Origin: Hippasteria phrygiana
Taxonomy: Eukaryota > Echinodermata > Asteroidea > Valvatida > Goniasteridae
NCBI GenBank assembly: GCA_037893225.1
Contig: JAZGUH010000624.1
Location: 310,001-374,000, forward strand
DNA length: 64,000 nucleotides
Reading direction: 5' to 3'
Shown here one piece after another: positions 33,601 through 43,551 of this stretch. The stretch's first letter is position 1; every line of letters begins with the position of its first letter. The notes under the pieces are model-generated. The model had not been told where the DNA came from. It was given only the letters and a program-made list of their open reading frames with translations, and searched no databases. The position numbers and the translations under genes are program-made.

Positions 33601-34984
33601 GTTAGGATTGAACAGGAAATAATACTATCAGGGAAAAAAGAAGAAAAAGAAACGCATTCATCTCTTAAAAAAGAAAAAAGAAAAAAAAAAGGAAGTTGGC
33701 AGGAGCGCCTTACATTTTATTTTGGCTTGGATTTATTCACTTCATCTTGGAGAAAATTGCCTCCCAACCCAAATTGACCTGAGCTCGTAGCTGGTCGACT
33801 GCCCACGGCAATGAGCAGAGAATAAAACATCTACATGTAGCTAGCAATAATTCACCAGGCTGTATACAGACAGTCTAAAACTGAACACTTCGTGTGCTGC
33901 ACCCTTCCCTCATAAACAGGATGGGGTATTGGTGACCTTTGAAATCTCCAGCCCTCTGCCTAGAATCAACAATCGCAGAGTAAACAAGGATTCAGGCGGG
34001 TCGGCCCGGTCGTTGCCGCTGCCGCGTTTGATGAACTTGCTCGATTGGGTCCGTCCAGGCGGTTGTCGTGACGGGCAACTTGGAGTTCATTCAATGGGAT
34101 TAAGGTCCGATAGTTTTTTTAAATTTTTTTTTTTAGATTTTTGAAAATGCGGAATATGTGGATTGGTTGTCGTAAAACTGTGTTGGATTATTACAGGCAC
34201 TAAGAGGTCAGTCTTTACTTTGTATGTCTGGATTAATACGAGTCGTGAGTAGTTTTTTAGGAAATACTAAATCTCAACAGCTAGTTTAGTGGTTGGAGGT
34301 TGAATGACACTAGAAAAATTATGGATTTGATCAAAATTGTTGTTGACTGTAAATACGCATGATTTATGAGATAACTGGCCTGTACAGTCCACATGCAAAT
34401 GTATACAGGATTAATAACTGTGTACTGTCTGCATGTGTGTGTACGTGTTTTTAAATCTGATACATGTATATGTACACTGTACATTGTACATATGTGCATG
34501 TACGTATGTAGTACAATGTACTAAGGTGTTAAAAAAAAAACCATGATACACTTTTAAAATTGAATAGCGTCAAAACGGTCCATCGGAACCTAATTACATG
34601 TACCCTGTAGCTCCTAGTATGATGTACGTGTACCTGAGACATGGCCATTTATGTTACACTCATTGAAATTGGTCTCGGCACTATATGCTCGGAATATTAC
34701 AGGCTGGTAAATTTCAGGTAAGGATTTTTCTATAGGCAAAGTAATCATAACCCTATTGTCGTGTCCAACAGATGAGTTCAATATGGTGGTTAACCAAGCG
34801 GATCAGTGTGACATAATTTGGATAGGAACTTCGCTTATGACTCGACTCAACCCGTCCAGGGAAAAAAGACTGCCATTTTAGATAAGCCTCTTACCCAACC
34901 CATTTAATGATTTGGGGGCTCAGAGTGATGTCACATAAAATGGACATGTCTCCGGTACATCATACTAGGAGATAATTGTGTCTA
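30659..34984. other. Long non-coding interval with dense TACATG microsatellite
   Basis: No gene supported over about 4.3 kb. TACATG/TGTACA runs cluster at 30663-30685, 32060-32130, 32300-32350, 32420-32455, 32860-32880 and 34460-34520. A C run lies at 32677-32692. A TTAACCCTAACAGTCCCAAA fragment of the TTAA repeat group lies at 33543-33605. Purine-rich AAAAAAGAAGAAAAAGAAA lies at about 33635-33690. Confidence 0.4.
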
Positions 34985-35375
34985 GCACAAAAATGGGAGT
35001 TCGTCCTATGACGTCGATTTTGTTTGCTGCCCGCAGCGACGACTTTTAGATAAATGGCACCATCGGGCTGTGCTGCGCTAGAGGGGACTTGATAAAAAAT
35101 TGCTCTCATAAGTCACTTTTTTGGTATTTCATGGCAGAAATAAATTGCTGTTTGATTTTACATTACGCAATCTACATTACCCTAACCCTGCCAGACGCAG
35201 CACAGTGCATCTGTGGTGACAGCTTGACCTTGCTGCACTCTGCACACAAGTCAATGTGACAAAGTATGCAATCTGATGCGTCTGGCAGGGTTTCTAGCCA
35301 AAATACCCTGGAGGGTTAGGGTTAATAGAAAATGACGCAGACTTCTCTCAGCAATCAACATCATCTTTAAGGCCA
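34985..35375. repeat. Dispersed repeat split by a small CCCTAACCC element
   Basis: 34985-35178 and 35327-35375 match 44868-45083 (CAGCGACGACTTTTAGA, AAATGGCACCA, GCAGACTTCTCTCAGCAATC). The intervening segment (about 35180-35326) is absent in the other copy. It starts CCCTAACCCTGCCAGACGC and ends with the inverted GCGTCTGGCAGGG, then GGGTTAGGGTTAA, so it is an insertion of the TTAA/CCCTAA kind. Confidence 0.6.
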
Positions 35376-35819
35376 TTCATTGTACATTCTCTTTCTATCA
35401 TGTTTAGAGTAGTTTACACAAATTGTCAATACATGTACACGTACACGTACATGTACATTTTGTACATGTACATGTACTTGAGCATAATTATGTATCGCTT
35501 ATTTATCCAATCTACATGTATGACTCATCTTATTCTTCATTGTACATGTACGTTTAGGTTTTACTGGACATGTTTTTTTTTCTTTTCTGTCCAGTAAATG
35601 ACTCAGAATTTCAGTGCTAATCAATCTATTATAATTTGTGGTTGGCATTCCCATTTGTGTGCTGCATACAAAAGCTAACTGGTGGCCTAAGCCAGCTAGT
35701 GTATTTGGACAAGGATACATGTACATTGTCTGTTTTGTTTGTGAGGATACCAGCACCTGTGGCAACTTGTTTTAGGATGTCCTTTTATCCTTCAAGGTCA
35801 ACCAGACAAGTAGACTGAG

Positions 35820-35867
35820 TATCAGACGTTGCATGCATTGCATTGCATTGCATATCAACGTCTGATA
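35820..35867. repeat. Hairpin with ATTGC repeat loop
   Basis: TATCAGACGTTG and CAACGTCTGATA form a perfect 12-bp stem. The loop is GCATGC followed by ATTGC repeats. It sits at the upstream edge of the CpG-rich block 35880-36380. Confidence 0.6.
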
Positions 35868-35879
35868 TATGCGGACATG

Positions 35880-36380
35880 CTAATTTATGCGACCCCGCGC
35901 GCCAGCCAATCGGAGTGGACTTTGCAAACTTGTGACGTCATTTCGATCAGAAATGTGGACGAAGGTACTGATTGGTTGGTGGGTGTCAACTGACCCAGTT
36001 TCTCTGTATTCATCACGGCGCGTATGTAGTTGGCAGTTATAAAATAATTCAAATGCCGCCGCGCGTGTCGCGTGCTCCCCCAGCACGCGTACGCAGTACG
36101 CAGTACGCAGTACTATACTACGCACAGTACAACTGCAACATGATTCCGTGCGCGTGCAGAAATGTTTACATTTCTCAAAGATATGCATATCCGGGGCGCG
36201 TTACGTGTCCGGGTAGCAACGCGCGCCTTGATCAGCGGTTTCCCGAAGGTCTAAAAAACGAGCAGGCTGATTGGTCAAAATCTAGAGGTCAAGAGGCGGT
36301 TGTCTTGCATAATTAATCGCCAGATCTGCACACATATTATAGACGCTCGTCGCGTTGCACGAGCGGACATTCCATAGACT
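35880..36380 (+). promoter_or_regulatory. CpG-rich promoter-like block upstream of Vangl
   Basis: This stretch is much richer in CpG than its AT-rich surroundings. It contains AGCCAATCGG (35905), TTGTGACGTCATTTC (CRE, about 35932), GATTGGTTGG and GCTGATTGGTC (inverse CCAAT boxes), a TTATAAAATAATT TATA-like word near 36037 and triplicated GTACGCA (36091-36110). It lies about 1.1-1.6 kb before the first confident Vangl exon, whose 5' splice acceptor requires an upstream non-coding exon. The promoter role is inference. A CpG-rich transposon fragment is the alternative. Confidence 0.3.
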
Positions 36381-37463
36381 ACCAGACAAGTATGTCTCAA
36401 GTTTGGGTAATATTATCTATAAAACAAAATAGCCATTTTAATACACATTATGTAGATTTGACAATGTTTGTAGCCACACATGGTCTTTTTGTGGAATCCG
36501 CAGTCTTCAAATCTTTTGTTGAAGTTGGGGAATTGTCGGGCGGTGCCTGCATTCTACTCCAAAGAAGCAGAAATCGGTTGCTTGCAAGGAGTCGACTCCT
36601 CACAAGAATGGAATCGCAGACTTTGCGATTTCAATGTTGGAGTGAGTGGAGTTGACGGAATCGCCAGTGCCATTTGAAGCAAGAGAGAAACCTCCCTCTT
36701 TTGTGTTGGTCATTGTGTTCCCGGAATCTCAGGAATTCCTTTTAGATATCCAGGGGGATGTTAGGTAAATATTATCTGGAGTGTGTATAGGGTATAGGGA
36801 CAAGAGAGGTACCCCTTGGTCTCATATTGTGCTGGGTTTTGCCAGTGCACCTAAAAAAAATAAAAGCTTTGACAAAGCCTGTGGTTTTCAACATCTTATA
36901 ATGTGCTCACATGCCTCCCCAGTGAAATCACCTGGCATTGAAAGGGCTCTATTGTATTGAAGCGCCTGTCTACTCCTCCCCCCCCCCCCCCCCCCCCCAC
37001 TTTAAGGCACATTCCTACCTAATCCCCTTGACCATTAAAAGGTTATATCTTCCATTCATGACCAGGGTTGAATATTGTCCAGTGTGAAATGTTACTTGTC
37101 TTCAACCCTGCATCAACAATGCATCGGGGCTCTCCGAGATTTGTCTGATGTGAAAAGGGCTCGAGAGTTACATGTAGGAACACTTACGGCACATCAAATG
37201 CAAGAGCGTATTGTACTTAAAAGTGCACAACGCAATTCTGCAAAATGTGCGAACGTGCAGGTACATGTACATGTATGTTGCCCGAAATTTGTTCGGAATC
37301 ACGGCACAACCGATCAGCAATTTGACTCTTACAATGCCAATGCACATGCCGATGTAGGCAGTTTTAGAAAGGGGGTCAACACCTGGTCCCGTGTTTAGCT
37401 GTTGTCTCAAAGAATCCGCAATAACCTTGCTGTGGACATTCTTGTGTCTTGTCATTATTGCAG
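36381..37463 (+). other. Probable 5' intronic/upstream region of Vangl
   Basis: No coding exon recognised. It contains a 20-base C run at 36979-36998. It ends in a good 3' splice site, CTTGTGTCTTGTCATTATTG followed by CAG at 37461-37463, which implies that a 5' untranslated exon lies upstream; I cannot place its donor. Confidence 0.4.
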
Positions 37464-37540
37464 GTGTGACAGGCTAATCCGTCAAGGTGTCTCTTACGGC
37501 CATCTTCCTCCAGTCGGACCCGAGTGCTTCGTCTCGCAGC
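37464..37540 (+). other. Vangl: Vangl 5' untranslated part of first coding exon
   Basis: Follows the acceptor at 37461-37463. In the frame of the proposed start codon, a TAA at 37475-37477 closes the frame upstream and there is no ATG between it and 37541. The start at 37541 (GCAGCATGGAG) is therefore the first possible one in this exon. Confidence 0.55.
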
Positions 37541-37626
37541 ATGGAGCCCGACATACCCAACAGTAAGCCAGTCAGAAACGTCCAGTTACCCAGCAATCAC
37601 ACCCCGAACCGCAGCGGGCGACACAG
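37541..37626 (+). CDS. Vangl: Vangl coding exon 1 (N-terminus)
   Basis: Encodes MEPDIPNSKPVRNVQLPSNH and continues to TPNRSGRH, then splits an arginine codon (phase 2) at donor ACACAG/GTACAT. Together with the next two exons it keeps one frame. The donor overlaps a TACATGTACAT microsatellite, so it departs from the GTAAGT consensus. As I recall vertebrate Vangl N-termini, they begin with a run of spaced serines that is phosphorylated by casein kinase 1. That cluster is not seen here, so the exon could be an alternative or lineage-specific start. It is less certain than exons 2 and 3 because it lacks strong homology. Confidence 0.6.
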
Positions 37627-38079
37627 GTACATGTACATTACCGCCTAACCTTCCCAAATCCTCCCAAAATCCTCTTTGCCAAGTGGAGGAATTTGGAGGC
37701 TTGAGAGACTTTTTGAAGTTGAAGCAATGGAAGATTTTGCAGGATTGAGAGCATTGGAGGGGTTTTGCCTCGGGAGGAAAAGGAGGATCCAGGTTATCAG
37801 GCCCAATCTGGTGCTGGATGACCAAAATGTTTTCCCAAAGTGGGAAAACATTTCCCATGTTACCTTTTCTCGAAAGTGGGAAAATAATTTCCCACTTGAA
37901 TTCATAGGTGGGAAATTCTTTTCACAAAATTTTCCATTCCCATTCACAGTGTTAATTTTCAATTGCAATGTTCTGTACTTTTAGACAGAGGTTGTAACAT
38001 CGTAACGTTACTGACGTCATCTTTCTTTATTGATATGCACTCCTGCCTAAATTATAAACTGTCTTTTAAATCTGTATAG
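37627..38079 (+). other. Vangl: Vangl intron 1 with AATCCTCC repeat fragment
   Basis: A 453-base intron, GTACAT...TGTATAG. Bases 37640-37800 (CCTAACCTTCCCAAATCCTC, CCAAAATCCTC, then AGGATTGAGAG and AGGAGGATCCAGGTTATCAG) share words with the degenerate tandem block at 46605-46960. GTGGGAAA words in both orientations at 37835-37915 (CCCAAAGTGGGAAAACATTTCCC) form a second small palindromic cluster. Confidence 0.55.
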
Positions 38080-38272
38080 GGACAGGTACAGGGACCGAGA
38101 CACGGATGAAGAGAGCGAAAAGAGTCACCGTAGCAGAAGGCGTCGGGAACGAGATCCAGAGAGAGGCGATGATCATGACGGCGAGCGCCCTCACAGGAGT
38201 CACAACCGCAGCAGTCGCTCGGTGTCCATAATGCAGCCACAGCAACAGGCCACCGATGACGAGAGAGATGAG
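38080..38272 (+). CDS. Vangl: Vangl coding exon 2 (basic/serine N-terminal tail)
   Basis: A 193-base exon between TCTGTATAG and GAG/GTGAGTTT. It completes the split arginine codon and encodes a basic, acidic and serine-rich cytoplasmic tail: DRYRDRDTDEESEKSHRSRR, RRERDPERGDDHDGERPHRS, HNRSSRSVSIMQPQQQATDD, ERDE. The SVSI...DERDE portion corresponds to the S-V-T-I ... DERD portion of vertebrate Vangl tails. It ends in phase 0, matching the phase of exon 3. Exons 1 and 2 total 279 bases (93 codons). Confidence 0.85.
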
Positions 38273-39216
38273 GTGAGTTTGCCTCTGATGGGGCGCAGGG
38301 GGGGGGGGGGTGGGGGGGACAGCTTTCCAGCCACATTTTTAGGTGGATGTGGGTTGGTCTCAACTGGTTCTATCAGTCTGAAAATTGGGATAATTTCTCT
38401 GTCATCTGAAGAATTATCCTCTAAATTTGTAAATGTGGTAGGACTGGCAACCTAAAATGTGGCCAACCCCACCGCCTCTGTTGTAGCTCATTTGTTATAG
38501 ATTTAGGTGACGGTCTTGGCTTACATCACAGAACAGCAGAAACAGAACAGAACAGCAGAATCAGATCAGTGGCAACTGGGTCCAATATCATAGGGTTGCT
38601 AAGCCCATGATTTTCCACTGACTACTGGCCAAACCTCATCCCATTTCATCATTCATAGAGACCAAAAGCAGTAACCACTGGAAAGAGCTCGTTAACTTCA
38701 GACTTTTTCAGAGGTAGAATTTGCTTAAAATCAGGGTATCTGCGGGTCTTTAAAAAGTATTAAAAAGTCTGAAATTGAATTTTCTCAATTTAAGGCCTTA
38801 AAAAGTATTAAATTGAGTTCTCTAAGGTCTTAAAAAAATGGAAGAAGCGAGTAATATTTGTTTTTTATCAGCTCGTAAATAACAATCACACGGTGTGTAT
38901 AAGAAAGAATCAGCTATTTGAGTGCATAGCAAATTTTTTCGGAAAGCTGATCACACGTGGCAGACACCAAACAATGTATTTACCGAGCATTCCAATCCCG
39001 GGATCCAAAATCCACCCATACATCTAGTGCCAGTCTGCTTATTTTTGGTCTTAAATTTTGTTTAGGGCAGCATTAAAAGGGTCTTAAAAAGTCTTAAATT
39101 TGACTTTCTGAAACATGCAGATACCTTGAAAATAGTGAGGAAGCAGTGGAAGTCTCCCTGCACGCACAGCGTTGATGCAGTTTATTACAATACTGTTCCT
39201 TGTTTGCTTGGTACAG
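38273..39216 (+). other. Vangl: Vangl intron 2, repeat-filled
   Basis: A 944-base intron starting GTGAGT and ending TTGCTTGGTACAG. It holds a broken G run (38300-38317), a copy of the TTGGGATAATTTCTCTG / GGCCAACCCCACCGCCTCTG dispersed repeat (38380-38480), a small AGAACAGCAGAA direct repeat (38527-38560) and the AGGGTATCTGC MITE at 38733-39127. No coding exon is seen in it. Confidence 0.65.
38733..39127. mobile_element. MITE with AGGGTATCTGCGGGTCTTTA ends, in Vangl intron 2
   Basis: Starts AGGGTATCTGCGGGTCTTTA with repeated TTAAAAAGTATTAAA, and ends in inverted form (GGTCTTAAAAAGTCTTAAAT, CATGCAGATACCTT). The terminal AGGTATCTGC word with subterminal TTAAAAAGTCTTAAA matches a hAT-type MITE pattern known from several animal genomes. 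Target duplication imperfect: TTAAAATC left, GAAAATAG right. Confidence 0.65.
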
Positions 39217-40599
39217 GTTGTGGAGGTTGAGATCCTACCTCAGGACGATAACTGGGGAGACAACACCACTGCCATCACTGGAACCTCGGACCGCTCCTCC
39301 ATGGAAGACCTGACGCAACTCGCCAAAAGCATGGACGATACCGGCTTTGATTGCAGCCGCTACCTTGGGTATGTCTTGGCGGCAGTCATGGGCCTTGTTG
39401 CGTTCCTCTCGCCCATCGCGTTTGTCATCATCCCCATTGTTCTCCAGAAGAATAGCCCCTGCGGCACCGCCTGCGACGGCCTCTTCATAAGCATGGCCTT
39501 CAAACTCTTGATCCTGCTGATTGGCAGCTGGGCTCTGTTCTTCAGAAGGCCCAAGGCCAGCTTTCCCCGCGTGTTCGTGTTCCGTCTGCTTGTCCTGGTC
39601 TTGTTGCTGGTGCTAGTCACAGCCTACTGGCTGTTCTTCGGAGTGCGTGTCATGCAACAGACGACCATCGAATACAGCGGCGTGGTCACATACGCGGTGT
39701 CGTTAGTGGATGCTCTGTTGTTTGTTCACTATATCGCCGTCATCCTTCTGGAGCTACGACAGCTCCAGCCGATGTACGCCATCAAAGTCGTTCGGTCTCC
39801 CGACGGCACGAGCAAGTACTACACCGTCGGGATGCTCAGCATACAGCGATGCGCCGCCTGGATCCTGGAGAACTACTACCGAGACTTCACGATCTTCAAC
39901 CCCCACCTCCTGCGGGTGCCTACATCGCGTGTGGCCAACAAGCTTTCTAACTTCAAGGTGTACGACGTGGATGGGCCCAACGAGTCGGTCACGGGGCGGT
40001 CGCGGGCCATCCTGGCCGCCACAGCCCACCGGCGGGACCAGAGCCGCAACGAGCGGTTCTACGAGAAGCAGGAATATGAGCGCCGCGTGAAGAAGCGCAG
40101 GGCCCGCCTGGAGGTTGCCGCTGAGGAAGCCTTCACCCACATCAAGCGTCTTCACGAGGACCAGAGCATGAGCGCTCACGTTATGGACCCTACAGAGGCC
40201 GCCCAGGCCATCTTTCCCTCGATGGCACGCTCCCTCCAGAAGTACCTACGTGTCACCCGCCAGCAGCCACGATGGACCATGGATGCCGTCATTGGTCACC
40301 TGACCATGTGCATCAGTTACAACCTGTCCCCGAAAGCCTTCCTGGAGGCATTTTTCGATCCGGGACCCACCATCGTGCAGAGTGTCCGGGACGGCGTGGG
40401 ATCACAGCCCTGGGAGCTTGTGTCGGACACTCTGGTGTCCCGTCCCATCAAAGAAGGGGGGACCTTCCAGCTTCGGCAGGGGGAGGTCATGCTCCAGGTA
40501 TACATCATGAGGATACCACACCTCAAGGTGAAAGAGGAAGCATACGATTACAAGAACAATAGGTTTGCGTTGAGATTGCAGTCGGAGACATCAGTTTGA
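39217..40599 (+). CDS. Vangl: Vangl (Van Gogh/Strabismus) coding exon 3: membrane domain and C-terminal tail
   Basis: A 460-codon exon completing a roughly 553-residue Vangl protein (vertebrate Vangl about 520-525). Vangl is a core planar cell polarity membrane protein that recruits Prickle and opposes Frizzled/Dishevelled across cell borders. In whole-protein numbering: DDNWGDNTTAITGTSDRSSM (103-122) holds the conserved serine/threonine cluster; four membrane segments lie near 144-168, 181-202, 212-237 and 248-272; CGTACDGLFISMAFKLLILL and SLVDALLFVHY are nearly invariant in the family; the long cytoplasmic tail includes RRDQSRNERFY, MDPTEAAQAIFPSMARSLQK and SPKAFLEAFF; it ends LRLQSETSV, a class I PDZ ligand. 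The frame is intact. In vertebrates this region is divided among several exons, so one 1.38-kb exon indicates intron loss here. GC content is far above the flanks. The acceptor at 39216 gives VVEVEILPQ before DDNWG; a second in-frame AG at 39243 would omit it. Confidence 0.95.
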   Translation, partial: VVEVEILPQDDNWGDNTTAITGTSDRSSMEDLTQLAKSMDDTGFDCSRYLGYVLAAVMGLVAFLSPIAFVIIPIVLQKNSPCGTACDGLFISMAFKLLILLIGSWALFFRRPKASFPRVFVFRLLVLVLLLVLVTAYWLFFGVRVMQQTTIEYSGVVTYAVSLVDALLFVHYIAVILLELRQLQPMYAIKVVRSPDGTSKYYTVGMLSIQRCAAWILENYYRDFTIFNPHLLRVPTSRVANKLSNFKVYDVDGPNESVTGRSRAILAATAHRRDQSRNERFYEKQEYERRVKKRRARLEVAAEEAFTHIKRLHEDQSMSAHVMDPTEAAQAIFPSMARSLQKYLRVTRQQPRWTMDAVIGHLTMCISYNLSPKAFLEAFFDPGPTIVQSVRDGVGSQPWELVSDTLVSRPIKEGGTFQLRQGEVMLQVYIMRIPHLKVKEEAYDYKNNRFALRLQSETSV

Positions 40600-41075
40600 G
40601 TTCAAAACTACATGTGCTGACGTAGTATGGACTCCCAGAATTTTACCACACATGAAAGGGAGCCATTGTCTTTGTGTACAATTGTGTGTTATATGAAGTT
40701 GCGACTTAATGGCAGATCGCAAGGAGATCAGTCAGCAGGGTGATGGTCAGAGTATGAAATCAGTGGTTGCATTACAACTTAACGTGGTTGAGATGACCCA
40801 TGCCATCATGCAGCCAATCTCAGGAGACAATGGTTTGCCTTAACCCTAATCCCCTAGGCATTTTTACTGGGGAAGTGTCCTCAACCTGTCAAAATCCTAC
40901 ACTGCAGTATACCTGTGGCACATTCTTTGGACAAATTGGGGCATCATAGCTCCATGTAAAGTAACGGTTCCAAGGTGCTACAGTCCTGAACCCATCAAAA
41001 TTCAACACAACCTGCTGTTAGGGTTGGTAAGGCTTGGGGTAGTTAGGGTTAAATAAATGTTCAAGTGCAGAGACT
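40600..41075 (+). other. Vangl: Vangl 3' untranslated region, possible poly(A) signal
   Basis: The stop codon TGA ends at 40599. The first AATAAA after it is at 41052-41057, just outside the TTAA-type MITE at 40844-41048, so the transcript may run through that MITE. The actual cleavage site cannot be read from sequence. Confidence 0.3.
40844..41048. mobile_element. TTAA-type MITE with CCCTAA ends, copy 2 (piggyBac-like)
   Basis: CCCTAATCCCCTAGGCATTT ... GGTAGTTAGGG, bounded by TTAA at 40840-40843 and 41049-41052. It aligns along its length with 27815-28027. It lacks the 12-base CATGTACATGTA found in that copy. It lies in the likely 3' untranslated region of Vangl. Confidence 0.78.
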
Positions 41076-41969
41076 GCAGCATAGCTGGTAGTATGGTTCC
41101 TGAACCTGGCGATTCCCCGACAATTTTTTTGAAATTAATTGTAGGTCAGATAGCCACCTCGTTAAAAAATAGATCACGACTCGGAATTTTAATCAGAGTG
41201 ACATCATCAGGGGCAACATTCAACAAAAAGTATCAGATTGGTTTGTTACTGAGGCTCACTTCTGAAAATGCAGTATCGACGACAATAGGTGCGTGACCGG
41301 CATGTTATTAACCCCTTGAGTATGGTTGTTACTATAGTGAGGCGCAAGGGTGCCATGTCGGCTTTGCAGCCAAGAGAAACGGGCACAAGAGGCTTGTGCA
41401 ACCAAGCGTAACGAACACGTAACAGCCTGGTGGCAATAGGTTTTTTTGCGCCATTTGGCATCATCGTATGCAATGGGTTTTAAATACCACTGCAAACTTC
41501 AACGATAAGATCCAAATGTAAAAACTAAAGTGAGTTTTAACAAAATTCCGACATTTTTAGGTCCGGGAGGAATTTTTCCTAGTTGGTCATGTGATATTGG
41601 TGGCTACGTGACCTAGGAATCATCCGAATTGTCGGGTCTGGTAACCAGACTACACAGCCAGGTGATTCATAATCGGAAGCTGGAGAGACAGGCTCATGAA
41701 CTCATGCCCACGAGTGAGAGTGCAACTTTGGCCTACCCTACCCTCATGTACAATGTATAGTGAGGTAAACGGCACAGTGTAAAATGCAAGAATTTGTCTA
41801 ATAGAGACGTTTTAGTGATCTCATGAAACAGTACAAGAAAAATTTTGTAAAAAGTACGTGAAAATGTGTAAGCCAGTACTCGTGTGTAAAAATCAAACCC
41901 TTTTGTTTAAAACCAAAATCTTTTTCTTCTTTCAGAAGAAAATATTCTGGGACAAGTGTTAACACACTT
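41076..41969. other. Non-coding interval
   Basis: No supported gene. A short GTCTGGTAACCAGAC palindrome lies at 41635-41649. Open frames at 41057-41495 on both strands have no domain. Confidence 0.35.
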
Positions 41970-42202
41970 GGGGCCAATTTTACAGAGCTGCTAAGCACAC
42001 AAATTTGCTTAGCACCAAAAAGTCCTGCTTAGTTAAAACAGGTTACCAGCCAAAAGGCCATGGGAATTTCATGCTAAGCAAACAGCTGAATGCCAGCCAC
42101 AGGCGATACACTTCACATTTGTTTAGTAATCCTGTATTTACCAAGGAAGAATGTTAGTGCTAAGCAAATGTTTGTGCGTAGCATCGCCGTGTAATTGGCC
42201 CC
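41970..42202. mobile_element. MITE with GGGGCCAATTTTACA ends
   Basis: A 233-bp element starting GGGGCCAATTTTACAGAGCT, then GCTAAGCACA, and ending in inverted form (AAATGTTTGTGCGTAGCA, GTGTAATTGGCCCC). GCTAAGCA words are repeated in both orientations inside. Family name unknown; no obvious duplication. Confidence 0.7.
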
Positions 42203-42811
42203 TGATCTCAAAGTCGTGGCTCTGGTAATGGTTAGCGAGGAATTGCCGATGTATTGCACATAATTCTGCATATTTCATGGGTTAGCAAGGAATATTGACT
42301 TGTGTTTATGCATACGTCCCATACTTAAGGATTCTATGCTTGTTGGGTTTTCACACTACACGTAAGTCCTTTGGTAGCTAGGCCAGTGCAGGATTGTGTG
42401 CCGTTAACCGTTACAGAATTTGGCATGACGGATTCCATAAAATTGGACCCAGGAGAAGCCCAAAATGGTTTTTGCCGGGTTGTGAAAAACCTGTCGGTTG
42501 ACTGACTACATGTACATGTATGTGACCAAATGTTCATAATTATATAGGCCTGTCGTTTCAACAGTGATTTTTGGAGTAAACTATTAAGATGGCTTTCCTC
42601 AATGCACTTGCAGCCCTGGGAAGGCTACATGTACGTCAGGTTTCCTTACCACCCAAGGTTTCCCAAACTAATGCACTGACCAAAACATCCACATTCTGTG
42701 CAGGGTGTTGTTACGTGTATGTTTAACAGCTGTGCAAGTAATAGACAATCAGAGGAATGAAAATTAAGGGTGTGGCTTTTTTTGCACATTAATAATGTTC
42801 AAAAGAATCTG
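42203..42811. other. Non-coding interval
   Basis: A GTTAGCRAGGAAT word is repeated at 42231 and 42281. No supported gene or RNA. Confidence 0.35.
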
Positions 42812-43521
42812 AAGGCCGTGTTTCCATTGGGCACATTTTTGTCAATCTACCACGACTTTTCTGTAGAATGACAAAATTAAGTTCAATGGGGACACGCGGT
42901 GAACTAACGTCCCTGTCAACTTAACGCGACCTTGATGTAAAACAACCAGGCCGAAAGCCGTCGCAGAAGATACATGTATCCGCGCGGCCACGGAAAGTCA
43001 TCTTCGACGATAAAAAGTCCAATGGAAACATCCCCTCACTGTAGAGCTACCGCAACTACATGGAAAACACTGTGTAAACAATGCAAGTTCCGGTATTACA
43101 TCAACTACACAGCAATGATCGCGAGCGTGTGCTCGAAAATGGTGGTGTATATGGTTTTTCTGTCCCTTTGTGTACAGTACACCCACATGTGATTACATGC
43201 AGTTGCGCTGGTGCTTTGCAGTGGAGTGAACCGACAGACGACCATGTACGTTCATACAACTACGTTTTTCGTCCGTTCGCTGCTTGAAACATAGCAGATT
43301 TAAGAGATTTTAGAACGAGAAAAATGACGCTATAGGTTACCACGTCTATCCGGTTTTAGGTCAAAGGAGATTGTGCACAGTGCCCGCAACGTGTGACATT
43401 CTGCCAGCCTCGCAAGGCGAATAAATGTCCAAATGGGAACGCACGGTAGAATTACGCCAAGGCATGCCGCGGTAAGTTTTCGCGAGGCCGCGGAAGAAAA
43501 AGTCCAATGGAAACACGGCTT
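42812..43521. mobile_element. MITE, CATTGGACTT terminal-repeat family, copy 2
   Basis: AAGGCCGTGTTTCCATTGGG at the left; AAGTCCAATGGAAACACGGC TT at the right. Flanks AAGAATCTG (42803-42811) and AAGAATCAA (43522-43530) share the first 7 of 9 bases in register, which may be a decayed 8- or 9-bp duplication. Interior words such as GTCCCTGTCAACTTA and GTCCAATGGAAACATCCC match the copy at 5911-6435. Confidence 0.65.
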
Positions 43522-43551
43522 AAGAATCAATAGAGCTTACAGAATACAGTA

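Noticed and set aside
35326..35336. TTAGGGTTAA and CCCTAACCC as telomeric repeat or interstitial telomere
   Set aside because: These are single copies at the ends of TTAA-bounded MITEs (also 27815, 40844, 46285), not tandem TTAGGG arrays.
39360..40526. Open frames overlapping Vangl exon 3 in other frames, both strands
   Set aside because: They are shadows of the GC-rich Vangl coding sequence; only the main frame matches a known family.
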